Source of the DNA: Mermis nigrescens
Taxonomy: Eukaryota; Nematoda; Enoplea; Mermithida; Mermithidae
NCBI GenBank assembly: GCA_036768485.1
Contig: JAVLUZ010000270.1
Location: 677,251 to 741,250 of the forward strand
Length of the DNA: 64,000 bases
Direction: 5' to 3'
The translations under genes and the position numbers were made by a program. The notes beneath the pieces are model-generated. The model was not told the DNA's origin. It ran no database searches and saw only the letters and a program-made list of their open reading frames with translations. This document shows, piece after piece, positions 1-12,900 of the stretch (positions are counted from its first letter, which is position 1; every line of letters starts with the position of its first letter).

Positions 1-1180
1 TTGATTGTTGCACAGGAGTGTAAACTAGACGGTTCTTTACAGTTTTCGTGTGCAAGAGCATATCTAACTCAGTTTTACATTCTATGCAGTCTGATTGGTC
101 TCAAAAGGTAGACGGTCAAAAAATCTAGATACGACTTTTTTTAATTTTTTTCAAAAAGTAATATTTTCGAATTTGGAGGCGGTTTATTGTAAAGAGTCTG
201 GGACAAAAAACTTTTTTCCTGCCATATTCTCCACTTGGTAGACAAAACGTGGTAACTACCCTTAAAATGTGCCTCGTCTTAAGCGCTACACGTCAAAATT
301 TATTTTGTTTCTTTACAATCAATATTGCGTTATTAGTGCAAGTGTAAACTTTACACTGAAAAAATTTTTTCCACCCATAGCGTCGTGGATGATGAATTTT
401 AAAAAAAATGTTTTCCCTAATTAGTAGGTTACGAATCTGGTCTTAAAATTTCTTTACACTCATTGGTTGTTGCACAGGTGTGTAAATTAGACGGTTTTTT
501 ACTGTTTTCATGTGCAAGAGCATATCTAACTCAGTTTTACATTCTATGCAGTCTGATTGGTTTCAAAAGGTAGACGGTTATAAAATCTAGGAGAAACTTT
601 TTTTATTTTTTCTTAAAAAGTAATACTTTCGAATTTAGAGGCGGTGTATTGTAAAGAGTCTGAGACAAAAAATATTTTTTCCCTGCCATATTCTCCACTT
701 AGTAGAAAAAACGTGGTAACTACCTTTAAAATCTGCCTCGTGTTAAGCGCTACACGTCAAAATTTATTTTGTTTCTTTACAATCAATATTGCGTTATTAG
801 TGCAGGTGTAAACTTTACACTGAAAAAATTTTTCACGCCCAGAGCGTCGTGGATGATGAATTTTTTTTAATGTTCTCTGTGAGGTTAGAATAACGAATCT
901 GACCTTCAAACTTTTCTACAATCAATACACAGTACCAGGGATTCAAACTTTACACTCTAGTGGATGAGTAAAAAAACAGATTTTGTCCAAGATTTCTCTG
1001 CCAACTTTTTCGGTTATGAATTAAGATAATTTATATAGATAAAAATAAAGTAACTTTTAAGGGCTACACGTCGAAACAAACCGCGTTTAAAAAAATGTAA
1101 TATTGAGTTGTTTATGGGGGTGTAAAGTTCGAAATCTGAGGTGTAAAATGGGCGAAAAAAAACAGGTTTTTTTCGTATTT
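1..1180. repeat. Tandem ~462-bp repeat, decayed
   Basis: A unit beginning near TTGTTGCACAGG at position 5 recurs at an offset of about 462 bases (near 467). It carries the same order of blocks, for example GCAAGAGCATATCTAACTC and GCGTCGTGGATGATGAA. A third, more degraded unit runs on to about 1180, and scattered pieces with the GTGTAAAG block appear again at 2820-3130. No coding potential is visible. Because the Gli zinc-finger-5 exon begins at 4321, this stretch is probably intronic or upstream Gli sequence. Confidence 0.8.
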
Positions 1181-1204
1181 AATTGGTAAATCATATCAAA
1201 TATT

Positions 1205-1585
1205 TTGCGGAACATAAGTTTGGCACATACAAACGTACTACAATCAAAGGGCTACAAACTGGCCCAAGCCGAATTTATTTACACTCAATGGGGCGTTCAG
1301 TTCAGATTTTTAAAGTTTACAATGTGGTGGACAGCGAAAAATACGTGTTTGTCCATATTTTTGTTCGCCACCCCTTAAAAAGTACTTTATTTTTATCCTA
1401 TTCGACCTCTCCCGACTTCTTCACTTCATATTTTTGTTCGCCACCCCTTAGAAAGTACTTTATTTTTATCCTATTCGACCTCTCCCGACTTCTGAAGAGA
1501 GAAAGTTAAGTGTAAATAAATTCGGTTTGGGCCAGTTTGTAGCCCGTTGATTGTAGTACGTTTGTAACTTATGTTTGTAAACTTT
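1205..1585. repeat. Inverted repeat with 73-bp tandem duplication in its loop
   Basis: The arm at about 1205-1288 (containing CAAACGTACTACAATCAA and GGGCTACAAACTGG) is matched in reverse complement at about 1508-1585. The spacer contains a near-perfect 73-base tandem duplication (1354-1426 and 1427-1499), which gives apparent short ORFs that are not genes. It looks like a foldback or MITE remnant. Confidence 0.75.
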
Positions 1586-1589
1586 ACAC

Positions 1590-3313
1590 TGAAAAAATTT
1601 TTTGGGAAAAAATAGGTTTGGGTTTTTTTTGAAACAGATGAAAAAAAAACCGATTGATTGCCCCAGATGTGCATTCTTGTGCTCAATTTCCATGCGCACG
1701 TACACGACCGTTAAGCGCAACGCTTAAGCGAGTCGCCCGGGACCACCTTCCCCTAAAAATTATTATATTTTTAATTCCTTTCCCACACATATTTGCAATC
1801 AAAATCCGGGATAGGAAAATGGGCACTCGGGCTTAATGCGACTTGAGTACAAATTGGTATGTGTGTTATCATATCTTACGTGTTTTAAAAGATCATATGT
1901 GTGTGCCTCAAATTTGTGCCTGTCTCGTTTGTACATACCTTTACCGTAAGCTTTTGCCCATAGGCCTATTGTCGTATTCATAGATCCTTTTCATATCTCT
2001 TGGTTCGTGTTGTTTCGCCTCTTTTTCCGCGTCAGTTAAAACTGCGTGCGAGCGCAGTTTTGACGGCACTTTAAGATTTTACATTTTACAATTAGCTTTT
2101 GAGCCTGAGAGCCTCTCCGCCAGCTTCCGCGCTGAGCGTATATTGTTTTCCTTTTCGTCGCCGTACGTGAGCAGACTCCGTACGTGCCTTTTTATCTGCT
2201 AGGCTGCAGAACTCGTCGTGTTTGTGCAAATTGGCATCAGTTGTTGTATGCCTTTGGCAGGGCTTTGTGCCCTTGTTTAGTAATATTGTTTGATTTTATC
2301 CGATTAGCGTAACACGACGGTCAGCAGCATGTATCCTCCATGCTGTCGCTTTTTAATTGCTTCATAATTTTTCTGTCGAAAAAATATTGTAAAAATTAAT
2401 TATTTAATTAACGGTTGAATTTCCGTGCTGTTGAATTCTGTCCTTGTGCTACACTATACTTAGGAACCCTTAATATTTTCAAGCACCGGAATTCGGTCCA
2501 AAACAAATTAATTAATAATCTTTTTGAGCCCTCAATCAGGTTTCCGGGGAACTTACTTTAATTAGGTACTTAATCTCAAAGGGGTTAAATAAGTAAGTTT
2601 CACTAGGTGCGTGCGTAGAGGGACGGGCTACCTTGAATAGGCTGGGCCGCTTACCCCCCCCCCCCCGAATCGCCGGCTGGTGATCGACCTCCTAAAAAGG
2701 GCGAGAACCCCCGTGTGAGCGCATAAGCTTGAGATTATGGTTAAGTAAGCGAAGTGAACGTAGCTTGAGTCTACGTTAACACATCTGATATTTACTTGTC
2801 CTTGGGCCATTGTGGAGACTTAATTTTTTCATAAATATTGATCGTAATATCAGAATTACGAATCCGACTGAAATTTTCTTTGAACTCTGTGGTTGTGTAA
2901 AGTTTAACTGCCTATTAACTCAACTCTTGTTCTAGAGTATTGCGGAAGCTTAATTTTTTCAAAATGTTCTACGTAAAATCAGAATTGAGAATCTGACTAT
3001 TAGTTTTCTCTACACCTAGTAGTTGTGTGAAGTTTGCACTAATCATTTGTTGTTAAATGTAGTTTATACTACAAATTTATTTTACTTCCAAATCTGAGCG
3101 TTAGTGTTCCTTACACTTGATATTTGCCTAGAGTTAATGCTGAAAAACTTTGATCTGTTAAAATAATGTAAGGTTGTCTTGTTTGAAAAGGATAATGCTG
3201 ATGTTAAGAACATTATTGTTTTCCGTGTTCTTGGACTGCTGTCATTATAATGGCATGTTACTGTATGTGTTTACTGACTGATGTTCTCTAATCATACTAA
3301 TTAAAAGTAGGGT
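1590..3313. other. Non-coding stretch, no gene recognised
   Basis: AT-rich sequence with a short hairpin near 2035-2075 (AAAACTGCG / CGCAGTTTT), a poly-C tract near 2655 and remnants of the left-end tandem repeat near 2820-3130. No exon of a known gene could be recognised on either strand. It probably lies in a Gli intron. Confidence 0.5.
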
Positions 3314-4081
3314 ACTAGCAGAAGAAAAATGCTCCGATGGAACAAAAAAGATGAATATACTTGGAATTGTGGATTATTATGGATGTAAAAGGAGGGGACT
3401 AGGAGAAATCTACCTAAAGTCGGAAAATCTGCTAAAAATCACACTTTCTCTAAGCAACGCAAAAAATCGATGTATATTCTGCGGCCAACAGATTAAAATA
3501 AATATTCAACCATAACAATGATTGAAACAGCAGCACGTTAGCTATGCAGTAGCTATGGGAAATGATATTAAGTAAACTAACAGTCTTCCAAGCCAATTGA
3601 ATGAAATAGCAAACATCGAAGACAATTGAAGACATGGTTGGTTTAAAACAGTAGGAAACGCGTGAGTTGACTTGAAGCAGACTAAATGTAGATACACTAG
3701 CATGCCCGAAACGATTGTGTGCACTAATCAATCGGCTCCTGCTTTGCTTGCTATAATGCTCATAACAAAATAAAACAACTTTAAATACAATACCTCTTAG
3801 TTTTCTATCAATCAGGTGCCAGCAATTTAAAAAAGTAACCTTGATAGATTACGTTTATGCACTCTTATCTGAAACTTCGAACATTATTTAAAAAAGACAC
3901 TTTTTTAGAGGCCGCAGAATATACATCGATTTTTTGCGTTGCTTAGAGAAAGTGTGATTTTTAGCAGATTTTCCGACTTTAGGTAGATTTTTCCTAGTCC
4001 CCTCCTTTTACATCCATAATAATCCACAATTCCAAGTATATTCATCTTTTTTGTTCCATCGGAGCATTTTTCTTTGCTAGT
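3314..4081. mobile_element. Foldback element with ~172-bp terminal inverted repeats
   Basis: The left arm 3314-3486 and right arm 3910-4081 are near-perfect reverse complements, from the outer ACTAGCA through AAAAATGCTCCGATGGAAC to the inner ATGTATATTCTGCGGCC. They enclose a 423-base unique spacer without a recognisable transposase. Partial symmetry continues outside the arms (AATTAAAAGTAG versus CTACTTAATT), so the true ends may lie slightly further out. No unambiguous target-site duplication was found. The superfamily is undetermined. Confidence 0.85.
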
Positions 4082-4320
4082 TTCTTTCTACTTAATTATG
4101 CTCTGACAAAAAATAACGTTTTTTCTAATGTAATTACCGTCTAAGTACTGTTTTTGGTGAGATTCATTCGAAGGCTCCATGTAAAGACATATGTAACATT
4201 TCTTTGCTACAGTATGAAATTATGTAGATCTGAAAGCAAGACAAGAAAAAGCGATGCTTTCCTAACTATTTATTTTCCTCAAAGTAAGTAACGGATATGC
4301 TTTCAACGTTTATTTTAAAG

Positions 4321-4454
4321 AAGCCATACGCTTGTACAGAAGCCGGTTGTTCAAAACGGTACACAGATCCTAGCTCATTGAGGAAACACATTAAAACCGT
4401 CCATGGCTTCGAAGCTTACGCGAACAAGCGCAGAAAACAGGGTGAAACCGATCG
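4321..4454 (+). CDS. gli: Gli/Ci transcription factor, exon with zinc finger 5
   Basis: First recognisable exon of a Gli/Cubitus interruptus protein, the DNA-binding effector of Hedgehog signalling. After the acceptor TTATTTTAAAG it encodes a C2H2 finger starting [10 protein letters not shown] and containing the Gli signature [12 protein letters not shown] followed by KTVHG. This is finger 5, which with finger 4 makes the base-specific contacts in known Gli proteins. The exon ends in phase 2 before GTAAGT. Fingers 1-4 are not in the window, so the gene starts upstream. The family intron just before KPY of finger 5 is conserved as I recall it. The five exons 4321-14421 join in matching phases with canonical GT-AG sites and give roughly 650 residues from finger 5 to the stop. 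An orthologue of Glis or Zic is less likely because of the KTVHG ending and the downstream DSGVE motif. Confidence 0.92.
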
Positions 4455-4871
4455 GTAAGTTCAGAGGAGTTCCAAAATTATATATTCTAGCAATAAATTT
4501 GACAGTATAGTGCTAGTTTTGATCATGTTGAGTCCGCAAATCTCGGAATAACATCTTTTTATAACCCTTTTATGTAATCTTTCATTAAATAGGAAGACAT
4601 TTGAGCTCATATTATTTAATGTTCTTCGATAATTTATGGCGCATTTTGTTCGCTAAACTCATTCTTATTATTTCTGGATAATGGTATACAATAACATATT
4701 GCCGATCAATAAACTACGATTATGCAGATCCAGAAATAATGTTAAGTTTCCGCTAAAATGGACTAAGTAATTTATTGCCACGAGAATCTTTCATCATACA
4801 TACGAAGGATTTTATCTTGAAAATTTAAATTCACTTACAGTTTTGTGATCTTGCAGACATGTATATACCTG

Positions 4872-5028
4872 TAGTCTGTTTCACACAACTTCGGTCATAA
4901 ATTTCTAAACTATCTCTGACAATATGCTGACAGATTGCGATTATAGCATTGATCTGATATATATAATTATCGTAACCCTCGGCTTGGAAATTCTTAGAAT
5001 TTAGGCACGAAGTTATGTGAAACAGACG
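4872..5028. mobile_element. MITE, TAGTCTGTTTCAC family
   Basis: Terminal inverted repeats TAGTCTGTTTCACA and TGTGAAACAGAC bound about 157 bases with no coding capacity. The same ends occur at 15708-15873 and 19904-20053, so this is a dispersed family. It lies in the Gli intron between the finger-5 exon and the next exon. Confidence 0.75.
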
Positions 5029-5371
5029 ATACATGAATGTTCTACCAGTCCCGAGACGATTTTTTCCTATGAAACATTGATGTGCTCACGTGGACCGCAC
5101 ATGCACATATGGGGTTGGGGGTCCTTCTGGAGGGTCAGGCAGAAAGACACCGTCTGGCGATTATCAGCCTACGGAATATTTTCTGCATCAATTTTGAGGA
5201 CTAAAAGCAGTAATAACGTCAAACTTTTTCTGGCGCTCCGCGCCGGATTCATAATTCCATCTACTTTTTACTCAAACAGTTCCCAAAATTATGTCAAAAT
5301 GGTCTAAAACACCAAAATTTCTCGCCTAAATTAATCAATTTCTATATTTTTAGTATTAAAAACGACATAAT

Positions 5372-5576
5372 CAGGGTTGCCACGTCGGGGGTTTTCCCCC
5401 ATTTCGGGTTCTTTTGAGGCCTGCACTTAAAATGAACTAAAAATGCGGTATTAATACGAAATGCGTTTCATATGCTATTTTGACCATTTTCATTATTTAA
5501 ACAGCAAAAAAATCGAGAACACTGAATTTACTAGTTTAGATTTCTGGGATTTTACCCATCTTCCTTGCCAACCCTG
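5372..5576. mobile_element. Short element with CAGGGTTGCCA-type ends
   Basis: CAGGGTTGCCA at the left and TTGCCAACCCTG at the right are inverted repeats about 205 bases apart. The CAGGG start fits hAT-type ends, but the flanking 8-mers do not match, so the target duplication is absent or decayed. Confidence 0.45.
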
Positions 5577-5808
5577 ACCTTGCGCATCTGTGACGTGGAC
5601 ACAGGTTCCTGACTCCCAAAATCTGAAACATCTTCTAGAATTCAACGTACCCCAGAATTAAATTGTTGGCAATTTTTTGCCATTTCGCCCCCTCAGACCC
5701 TCAGAATTCGGTTTATGATAAATGCAATTGTTTTTGCACCAAAACGTGACAGAGTTGAACTAATGTGGATCTCTATTTTAATTCAACTAAAATTATTTGA
5801 TTATTAAG

Positions 5809-5956
5809 GACTAGTCGCAAGGATGATTTTACACAAGGTACCTTATCCTGTGAGTCATCTCCCGTTGACTCGAATGGCCTTACGCAAATAGAACTAACGG
5901 GAAGCGTTCAATCCAGTCATGCGAACAGTCCCGGTAGCAGCGGCGGTCAGACTGAG
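5809..5956 (+). CDS. gli: Gli, second exon in window (Ser-rich linker)
   Basis: A 148-base exon between acceptor TTTGATTATTAAG and donor GTAATT. It completes the Arg codon left by the finger-5 exon and encodes about 49 residues rich in Ser, Thr, Gly and Gln, including SCESSPVDSN and SPGSSGGQTE. In vertebrate Gli proteins the equivalent region after finger 5 is also Ser/Gly-rich and leads to the DSGVE segment, which here starts the next exon. The exon ends in phase 0. Frame continuity with both neighbours is the main support. Confidence 0.85.
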
Positions 5957-6430
5957 GTAATTCAGCAGCACAAAAGACCACACATGAGCTATATTAGTCT
6001 CTTTATTCTTTAACCAAGATATAAAATAAAAGGCTCTATACCAAAGCAAACGAGCTTTCAAAATAAAGAAATTGAACTGTATTATTGTAGGCTGTCTATT
6101 AATTTCTTCTATGGCTACTTTCTTTAGCGATTAATTTCGCTTTTCATGCACAGGGTTTCATGAAACAGACTATGGTTGCAATTTGTATGTCTTATTATTC
6201 GGTCATTAATCGAGCTTAAAAAGCAATACGTCAAATACTTGAAATTCTAATCTCTAGCTCCGCTTTATCATTTTGAGAGAATCGCTGGAAAACAATTCTT
6301 GAAAATATCTGCATTTTATCGGCCGAAATTGTGAATAAAATTGCCAACTTCCTGCACTTAAATTGAAATACAGAAATAATAAAGTAGAGATAGTGATTTT
6401 TTTGAGTAGGTGATTTTATTTTTTTAGCAG

Positions 6431-6827
6431 CACTTATGCGTCTCGACGTCGCCTCAGCAAATCGACAGTGGCGTCGAAACCACGGCGTCCGGCGACACGT
6501 CGTCGTCCGTGGCGTTGGAGACTTTTCCGTGTGATATCGAAGTCAGCTACAGTACACCGGCGAAACACGTGACAGGCGGTTACAGTATGCCAGCTGTCGT
6601 TAATCATGGTTTTGTTGCCGATCCGGCGTCAGTCGCCGTCATGGCGTCGGCCGTCGGCGGCGGAAACGACGACGAGAGGTTTTTCGCTCCCGCTGAAGCC
6701 ATTGGCCGGCGTCGTTTCGATTTGATGGAGGCGACAAAACGCCCGTCGATGGCGTCTTTGGGGCCGCTGCCATCTTTTTTTGATCACGCCGAATCGCACA
6801 CCGCTGCGGTTCATAGACGCGTCGCTG
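6431..6827 (+). CDS. gli: Gli, third exon in window (DSGVE degron segment)
   Basis: A 397-base exon after acceptor TTTTTTTAGCAG, in phase 0, ending in phase 1 before GTAAAC. It encodes QQIDSGVETT near its start; DSGVE at this distance after finger 5 matches the beta-TrCP degron region of vertebrate GLI proteins. Later it contains ATKRPSMAS, whose KRPS fits a basophilic kinase (PKA-type) site. PKA-primed processing is characteristic of the family, but here that is inference. Composition is Ala/Gly/Ser-rich and GC-richer than the flanking introns, as expected for coding sequence. Confidence 0.9.
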
Positions 6828-9814
6828 GTAAACCATATTTCTTGAATTTATGGCTAATCTTTAGGCAATAATCCATAATCAATCATCTGTACTTTATTTC
6901 ACGAAACCTTAGGCATGGAAACCAATGCGCTCAAACGAGCAGCTACAAAGATGCATGAGCAGCAAGAAAATTCTGGGAGATCTGGTTGGGTAAATTGCCA
7001 AAAATGTCCAAAATGTTGCTAAAAATATAACTCTGCGGTGTCTACAGTAATCTGCAAGGGGTATAAATCCCCCGCGAACCCCCGCACGCCCATGTATCGC
7101 TACAAAAGTGGTTTCAAAGTAGCCTATTGTAATACAAGTTTTCATATAAAAACACCATTATGTTCATCAATTTCTATGCGTGGTATCGTACATACATGCA
7201 CAGCATAGGAATTCTTGGGGAGGGGGTGAAATTATAAAGTGTCTTTTTGGGCCCAAAAATGGTAGGTTCGCATCCAAAACATCGTTTTTCAGCGTTTCTG
7301 ACGATGCTCTATCTTGCTGGAAAAAAATTTAAAAATTTTAAAAGTCAAAAAAAAATTTCTAAGAAATCAAAAAAGTCAAACAAATCGAACAACATGTGGT
7401 CAAAACATGAGTATAATGGTGCGAAGCGCCGAAAATTTGGCACTTTTAAGCAAACAGATAGCTGAAAACGCTTAAAAAGCACCTCTTCTACAAATTTTCA
7501 GAAAATTTCTGGGAACTTTCGAGAAACCGCCAATTCTGGGGTGAGGTGAAAAATTATTTACCAAGGTTCAAAATTTTTCTGGGGGGTGAACCCCGAACTC
7601 CCCTCCCAAGATCATGTATGCTATCGTGAACATTGCTTTAGTTTAAGTCGCTTTTGTAATTCATTGACATTACTAACTCAAAAATTGTGATCCATGTATG
7701 CACTACAGCTTAAAGCCTTCTTGTTTTGTTGTCATTTTTCGAAAATTCCAAGCCGTTCCGTATTTTCTGCACATTTTGCCGGCAAAAACTTCTATCGAAC
7801 CAAATTCATATTGACATAATTTTGAATGTTACCATACTCGGCAAATCTGCTAACTATACGTTAGCTAGGTTGACGTCCGAGAATTTAGTGTCAAAATGGT
7901 TGAAACTATATCGATGTCTCGGGGCAGGCTTTTTAGCCGTGGCCGGAGCAAGATGTTATGCATAATAACGTATGCTGACCCAATAAGTGTACACTAAAAA
8001 TTATTTATTTACGACACTTTTTACATTACTACTTAATAATATAAGTGTGAAAAGAAGATTAATTTCAGGTTTCTCACCGTATAATGGATTCAAATTAAAA
8101 GCTTAAGAAATTAAGAAATGGTTTAAAAAGTATCAATGATGCACGTGATACTGTATATCAGTACAATGAAATGATAATTATTACCGATAAATGAATTATG
8201 TCAGTTTTAAAGAAAAACAGAAACTTTTTTGTGACGCTACGTGCTCGTCATTTCATTTATAGTAAAGATTATTTTTTCCGCTGAAAAGCTAAACAAAGTA
8301 TAAGCATTTCAGTTCAAAGCTTGTATTTTTATGTTTGACATTGTCATTTTTATTCTAATTCCTACTTAAAAGTTTCATTAATTTTCAGTGTGGCTGATGC
8401 GATAAATATTCCTGACAGCACAAGCTTGATTTCCAAGAAATTCTTTAAAATTGTGAATTACGAAACAGTATTCATATATGATTTTAGGTCTAAGATACCA
8501 AGAAGTGCGATCACAGCATCGCATCTCGCTTCCTTCCTAAGCCAATCCTATACTTTCATGCATTCCGTCTGTTCAGAGTTAAAAGATCATCGAATTTCAT
8601 TTATAAGATCTGACAGAATAGCCTAAATCGGATGGCGAATAAATTTTGAACTATATATCAATATTTATTTATCAATAAATAAATCAAAAATGTATCAATG
8701 ATATAATAATAGTAATATTAATAATAAATATGATAGATTTATTAATAACTAATTTAGAAGTAAAACGAATACGCTGAATTTAAATTGCTTAAGTTGTGTC
8801 CAAATCTACATTTTAGCTAAAAATAATTTAACGATCAAATTTAGCCATTTGAATACGTCAGTATTCCGAAATATACCATTTCTTTGGTTCCTCATAATTT
8901 CCAAAATTGATTTTGAAAGAAAATCTTTGCAATTAAATACAAATGTTTTAGCACCGGGGCCGGGGCTTGGGACATCATAAATATATTTTTTCGAGTCTAA
9001 CGCAATACTTGATTTTTGATAATTATTGAAAGGTTATATTAATATTGTGAATATTTCTATACTAAAATAAAATGAAGAACAAGGAAAATCAAAACCTCGT
9101 CGTAAAATTTGACGTTTTTTAAACCCGATTAAGCAGTAATATTTCATTGGGTTTAATTCCGTCTAAAATACATTGTAAAAGACTAAGAATTAAGATCATA
9201 AAGTTTAACTAGTTTTAATTTTTTTAATTTGATTTGGGAAAACATTCTAATCTATAAATTAAATTCAACAGTGATACCTAAAAAGTAAAAGAAATGGCTC
9301 GTTCGTTAATTCTTCAGTGTGGATGCATATTCACCTGACCTGATAAGATTCTTCATTATTTCATTGCTCATAAGAAGATGACGTCGAGTGGAATTCTAGG
9401 CTACCGCCTTACCTTTTGAATACTACTTTTCCATTACGATAAAAATGCGTTCGTCTGGGTCTGCGCTCTGTGCATACGTTGCTGTGTTTTCAATCGAATG
9501 GGCAATAATCAACTCCAGCCCATTCTTAGAGCGGTCTATTACAAAAGCAGGACGACCGAAGAGTTCATTTAGACAGACTGATTTTGAAATAAATGGGAGA
9601 AAACAATTGCAAATCGAACAAAGTCACTTTTAGCCACTTTTAGTCCAACCCAAGCTTTTACGTGCCCAACTAACTTTTGAGCGCCCATTCTTGGGCAGAC
9701 TGAAGCATCTTCTCAAGAATGGTTCAATCTAATCAGTTTTTTATGTTTTCTAATTTTATTACAATATTTTTAGTCTGACTTAAGTTAAGGGCGTATAACA
9801 TTGTTTTCTCACAG
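6828..9814 (+). other. Gli intron (2987 bases)
   Basis: This intron holds a decayed repeat copy at about 7220-7620 (GGTGCGAAGCGCCG core at about 7420) of the family seen again at 36960-37270, 40280-40510 and 49640-49985. A short GC-rich remnant ending GGGACATCATA lies near 8955-8982 and resembles the right end of the hAT element at 39170-40212. The rest is AT-rich, with no exon or RNA gene recognised. Confidence 0.6.
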
Positions 9815-9901
9815 GCTACGTTATTGGACAACGCAAATCTCACTCTATCCAAAGTAATTCAACGCCCAAAGTTCATCATAATGGTGCTGCTATGGCGGAA
9901 G
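9815..9901 (+). CDS. gli: Gli, fourth exon in window (small)
   Basis: An 87-base exon between acceptor TTGTTTTCTCACAG and donor GTAAAT. It enters in the phase left by the third exon and exits in the phase required by the last exon, staying open throughout, with residues such as GQRKSHSIQSNSTPK. No strong homology signature is present in so short a stretch. The call rests on splice sites and phase agreement on both sides. Confidence 0.7.
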
Positions 9902-12900
9902 GTAAATTATTGTATATTATCACTTGCACTGTTTTTTGTACGAGACAAAGATTTTTGGAGCTATCGTACGATGTACAAAGACTTTTTGTAGCAAAGCGAT
10001 AGTAAATTTAACGCTTTTTTGAATATTTTTTTGCAGAATTTCAAAACATTACAATCTATTTAGCTCCAAGCGCGGGCGTAGAGCGCTCCAAAATCGATCT
10101 TGTGTGTAATTTCAAGCATCTTTGTACAGACTTAAACATGTTTTACATTTATCTTCATATGCAGAAAATCAGAACTATCTAACAACTTTGCACTGTTTTC
10201 TGCTAATTGAAGATAAAATTGACGTTTTATCTCTGTGTTGCATCGCATTCATAGGCGAATCGGTGTCTCTTACGAGATTCAGTCAGCATATTTCAATCGC
10301 TGTATTATTCCTGATTATTTGACAGAAGTTGTTTTAGCTTTCTGAGTCTATTTTTATGTGTAAATTCATACAAAAATTCATAAAAATTTCGGAGCTGAAT
10401 TTAGGACGAAGTAACACTTTGTGAAGCGCACGGGTCGCGGATAACAGATTAGTAGCATATAGAAATATTTATATTTTATAGTAATCTATATATTATACGT
10501 ACAAAAAAATTTTCGCTCGTACAAAGACTTCTGGAGATCTTTGTACTCTATTACATGTACAAAGAGGCTCGTACAGAAAAAGTGGTCGCTTGTTATTCAA
10601 TAGTGCACGGAAAAAGCATATGCAAGTGTGGCCTTTCGTGGTGCACCCTCAAGAACTAAACAATTTAATGACGAAAATAAGGCGAATTGAGAAATGTAAG
10701 TAATTTTTGCGAAAGTACTTGCAGTCGTCTCAAAACAATCTATTTGTTTTCATGCTTTTCTGACCGTTTATGACCTTTGTTTAAGGCAATGTAGCTTGAT
10801 TAATACATACATAGATTTCTGATGTCTGTCTGATTTCCCTAGGCTGGGTCAAGAACTTCAAGGTTGCAAGCAGTCATGCACTCGGGGGATGATTTGGGGG
10901 CGTTAGAAGATCCTAACGAATAAAAAACGGAAAATTTTTCCGTGAGAATAAAGTAAAGGTGAGGCCAAAATGGATAAAAATCAAAAATTTCAAACTGAAG
11001 TGCTTGAAATTAACCGGAAACCGAATTCAAGGTAATTTTTACGCTGTTTTTGAAACATTTCTACCAATTTTCAGGCCATTTCAGCTCAAATCGTTCGTGG
11101 ATGACCCCCAGACTGACCGTGGTAGGTATGCATTTATCGTTGCAAATCTCAGCATGGCCGTAGGAATGCTTATTGTCTAGCTTCACACAAGACAGATTTC
11201 GATAATTACATATGTGTCAGATCAATGCAATGATCGCAATCTGTCAGCCAAACTTGTATGAAAAGGACAATCAGCCAACAGACTGTCTTATACAAATTAT
11301 GGTCTCAACACGGCCACTCACTTACACGTAGTGTTGGTATGTACATAACGGTTTTTTTGTATTTGGCAAAAATTTTTCCGGATGTACAAAGAGTTGCGGG
11401 GCCGTCTTTGTTCATGTACAAAGAAGAATTTTTGGGAGGACAAAAACTGTAAAAAGGTCTAAAATTCCCAAAACTTGAAATGTGTAATTCTACACAGTGT
11501 TTTTTTGTACTCGGCAAAGATTTTTCTCGATGTACAAAGACTTTTCGTGACCATCTTTGTACGAGGGTTGTTAATTAAGTTCGTTTTAGCTGTCTAATAA
11601 CTTTTTCTGTATAAGAGATATCAACATGTGGTTTTTTGCATATGGTGACACAACTTTTGCTTTACATTACTAGAGTCACCATTTTTTCTATTTTTCCGCC
11701 TTTTCTAGAAAAATTTTTTAAACTACCTCACTTCTTTGGTTTAGAAAAACAACTTATATCTTGTCGCAGCTTGGGCACTGATTAGCATTTGATCTCAAAA
11801 TTTCGGTAAAAAGACAGTTTATGACTTTCATTGATGCACTACCAAAAATCACATTGTGATTAATTTTCTCTTTTAGGTGATGCATTTTTTCCTTTAAACT
11901 CAATTTTTTGCTGATTTTGACAAAAAATTTGCTTCATCACAAATGCACGTGTTACGAACATAAAACATTCTAAAAAGTGCTTTACAACGGTGGATACTCT
12001 CAGCTGAAATATTTATCTTTTTTCTTAAAGAATGAAGTTATGGGACCTTCTGTTTAGGGCTATTTTTAATCAATTTTTATTCTATGATAAAACTAAATTA
12101 GTTTACTGGAAAGCGGAAAAAAGATAAGAAGAAATGATAAGTTCAGAGATGTAAAGCATGAAGTTGCAGAATAACGAGCAAAAAACCGCGTGTTGATAAC
12201 TCTAATAGAAAAAAGTTAGTAGACAGCTAAAACGAACTTAATTAACAACCCTCGTACATGTACAAAGATTTTTGGAAAGACACAAATTGCAACAAAGATC
12301 TGAAATTCGCAAAAATTTTCGGGGCTTCGCGCCGACATGAGTAATAGTGTGTTCTATATATCTTTATAATGGCAGAAATTGCATTTCAAAAGGAAAAATG
12401 TCAAATTTTCCATTTTAAAACGATTCTTAGTGATTTTTGCCCTTATAGACCCAGAAATTAGCTAAAATACGCTACCAAAAGTCGAACAACTCTGTTTTTA
12501 CCACACTAAAATCGCTACTGTATTATATTATAGTATCCAAAAATTTGTGTGTACAAAATGTACAAAGATTTTTGGGAAGACAAAAACTTTAAAAAAGTGT
12601 AAAATTCCCAAAAATTTTCGATGAGTAATTGTTTGTCCTATATACCTTTAAAATGGCAGAATTTGCATCTAGAATGGAAAAAGGTCAAATTTTACGGCGC
12701 TTCGCGCCGTTTTGAGACAATTTTTAGTAAATTTTGGGTCAGAAACCCAGAAATTACCTCAAATACACTACCAAAGATCGAAAACCATGTTTTACCATAC
12801 TAAGATCGCTACTGTACTATATTATAGTACACAAAAATTTGCATGTACAAAATGTACAAAGACTTTTGGTGACCATTTTTGTACATGTACAAACGGACCT

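Noticed and set aside
3450..3731. A 93-codon minus-strand ORF
   Set aside because: Spans the arm and spacer of the foldback element and has no recognisable motif.
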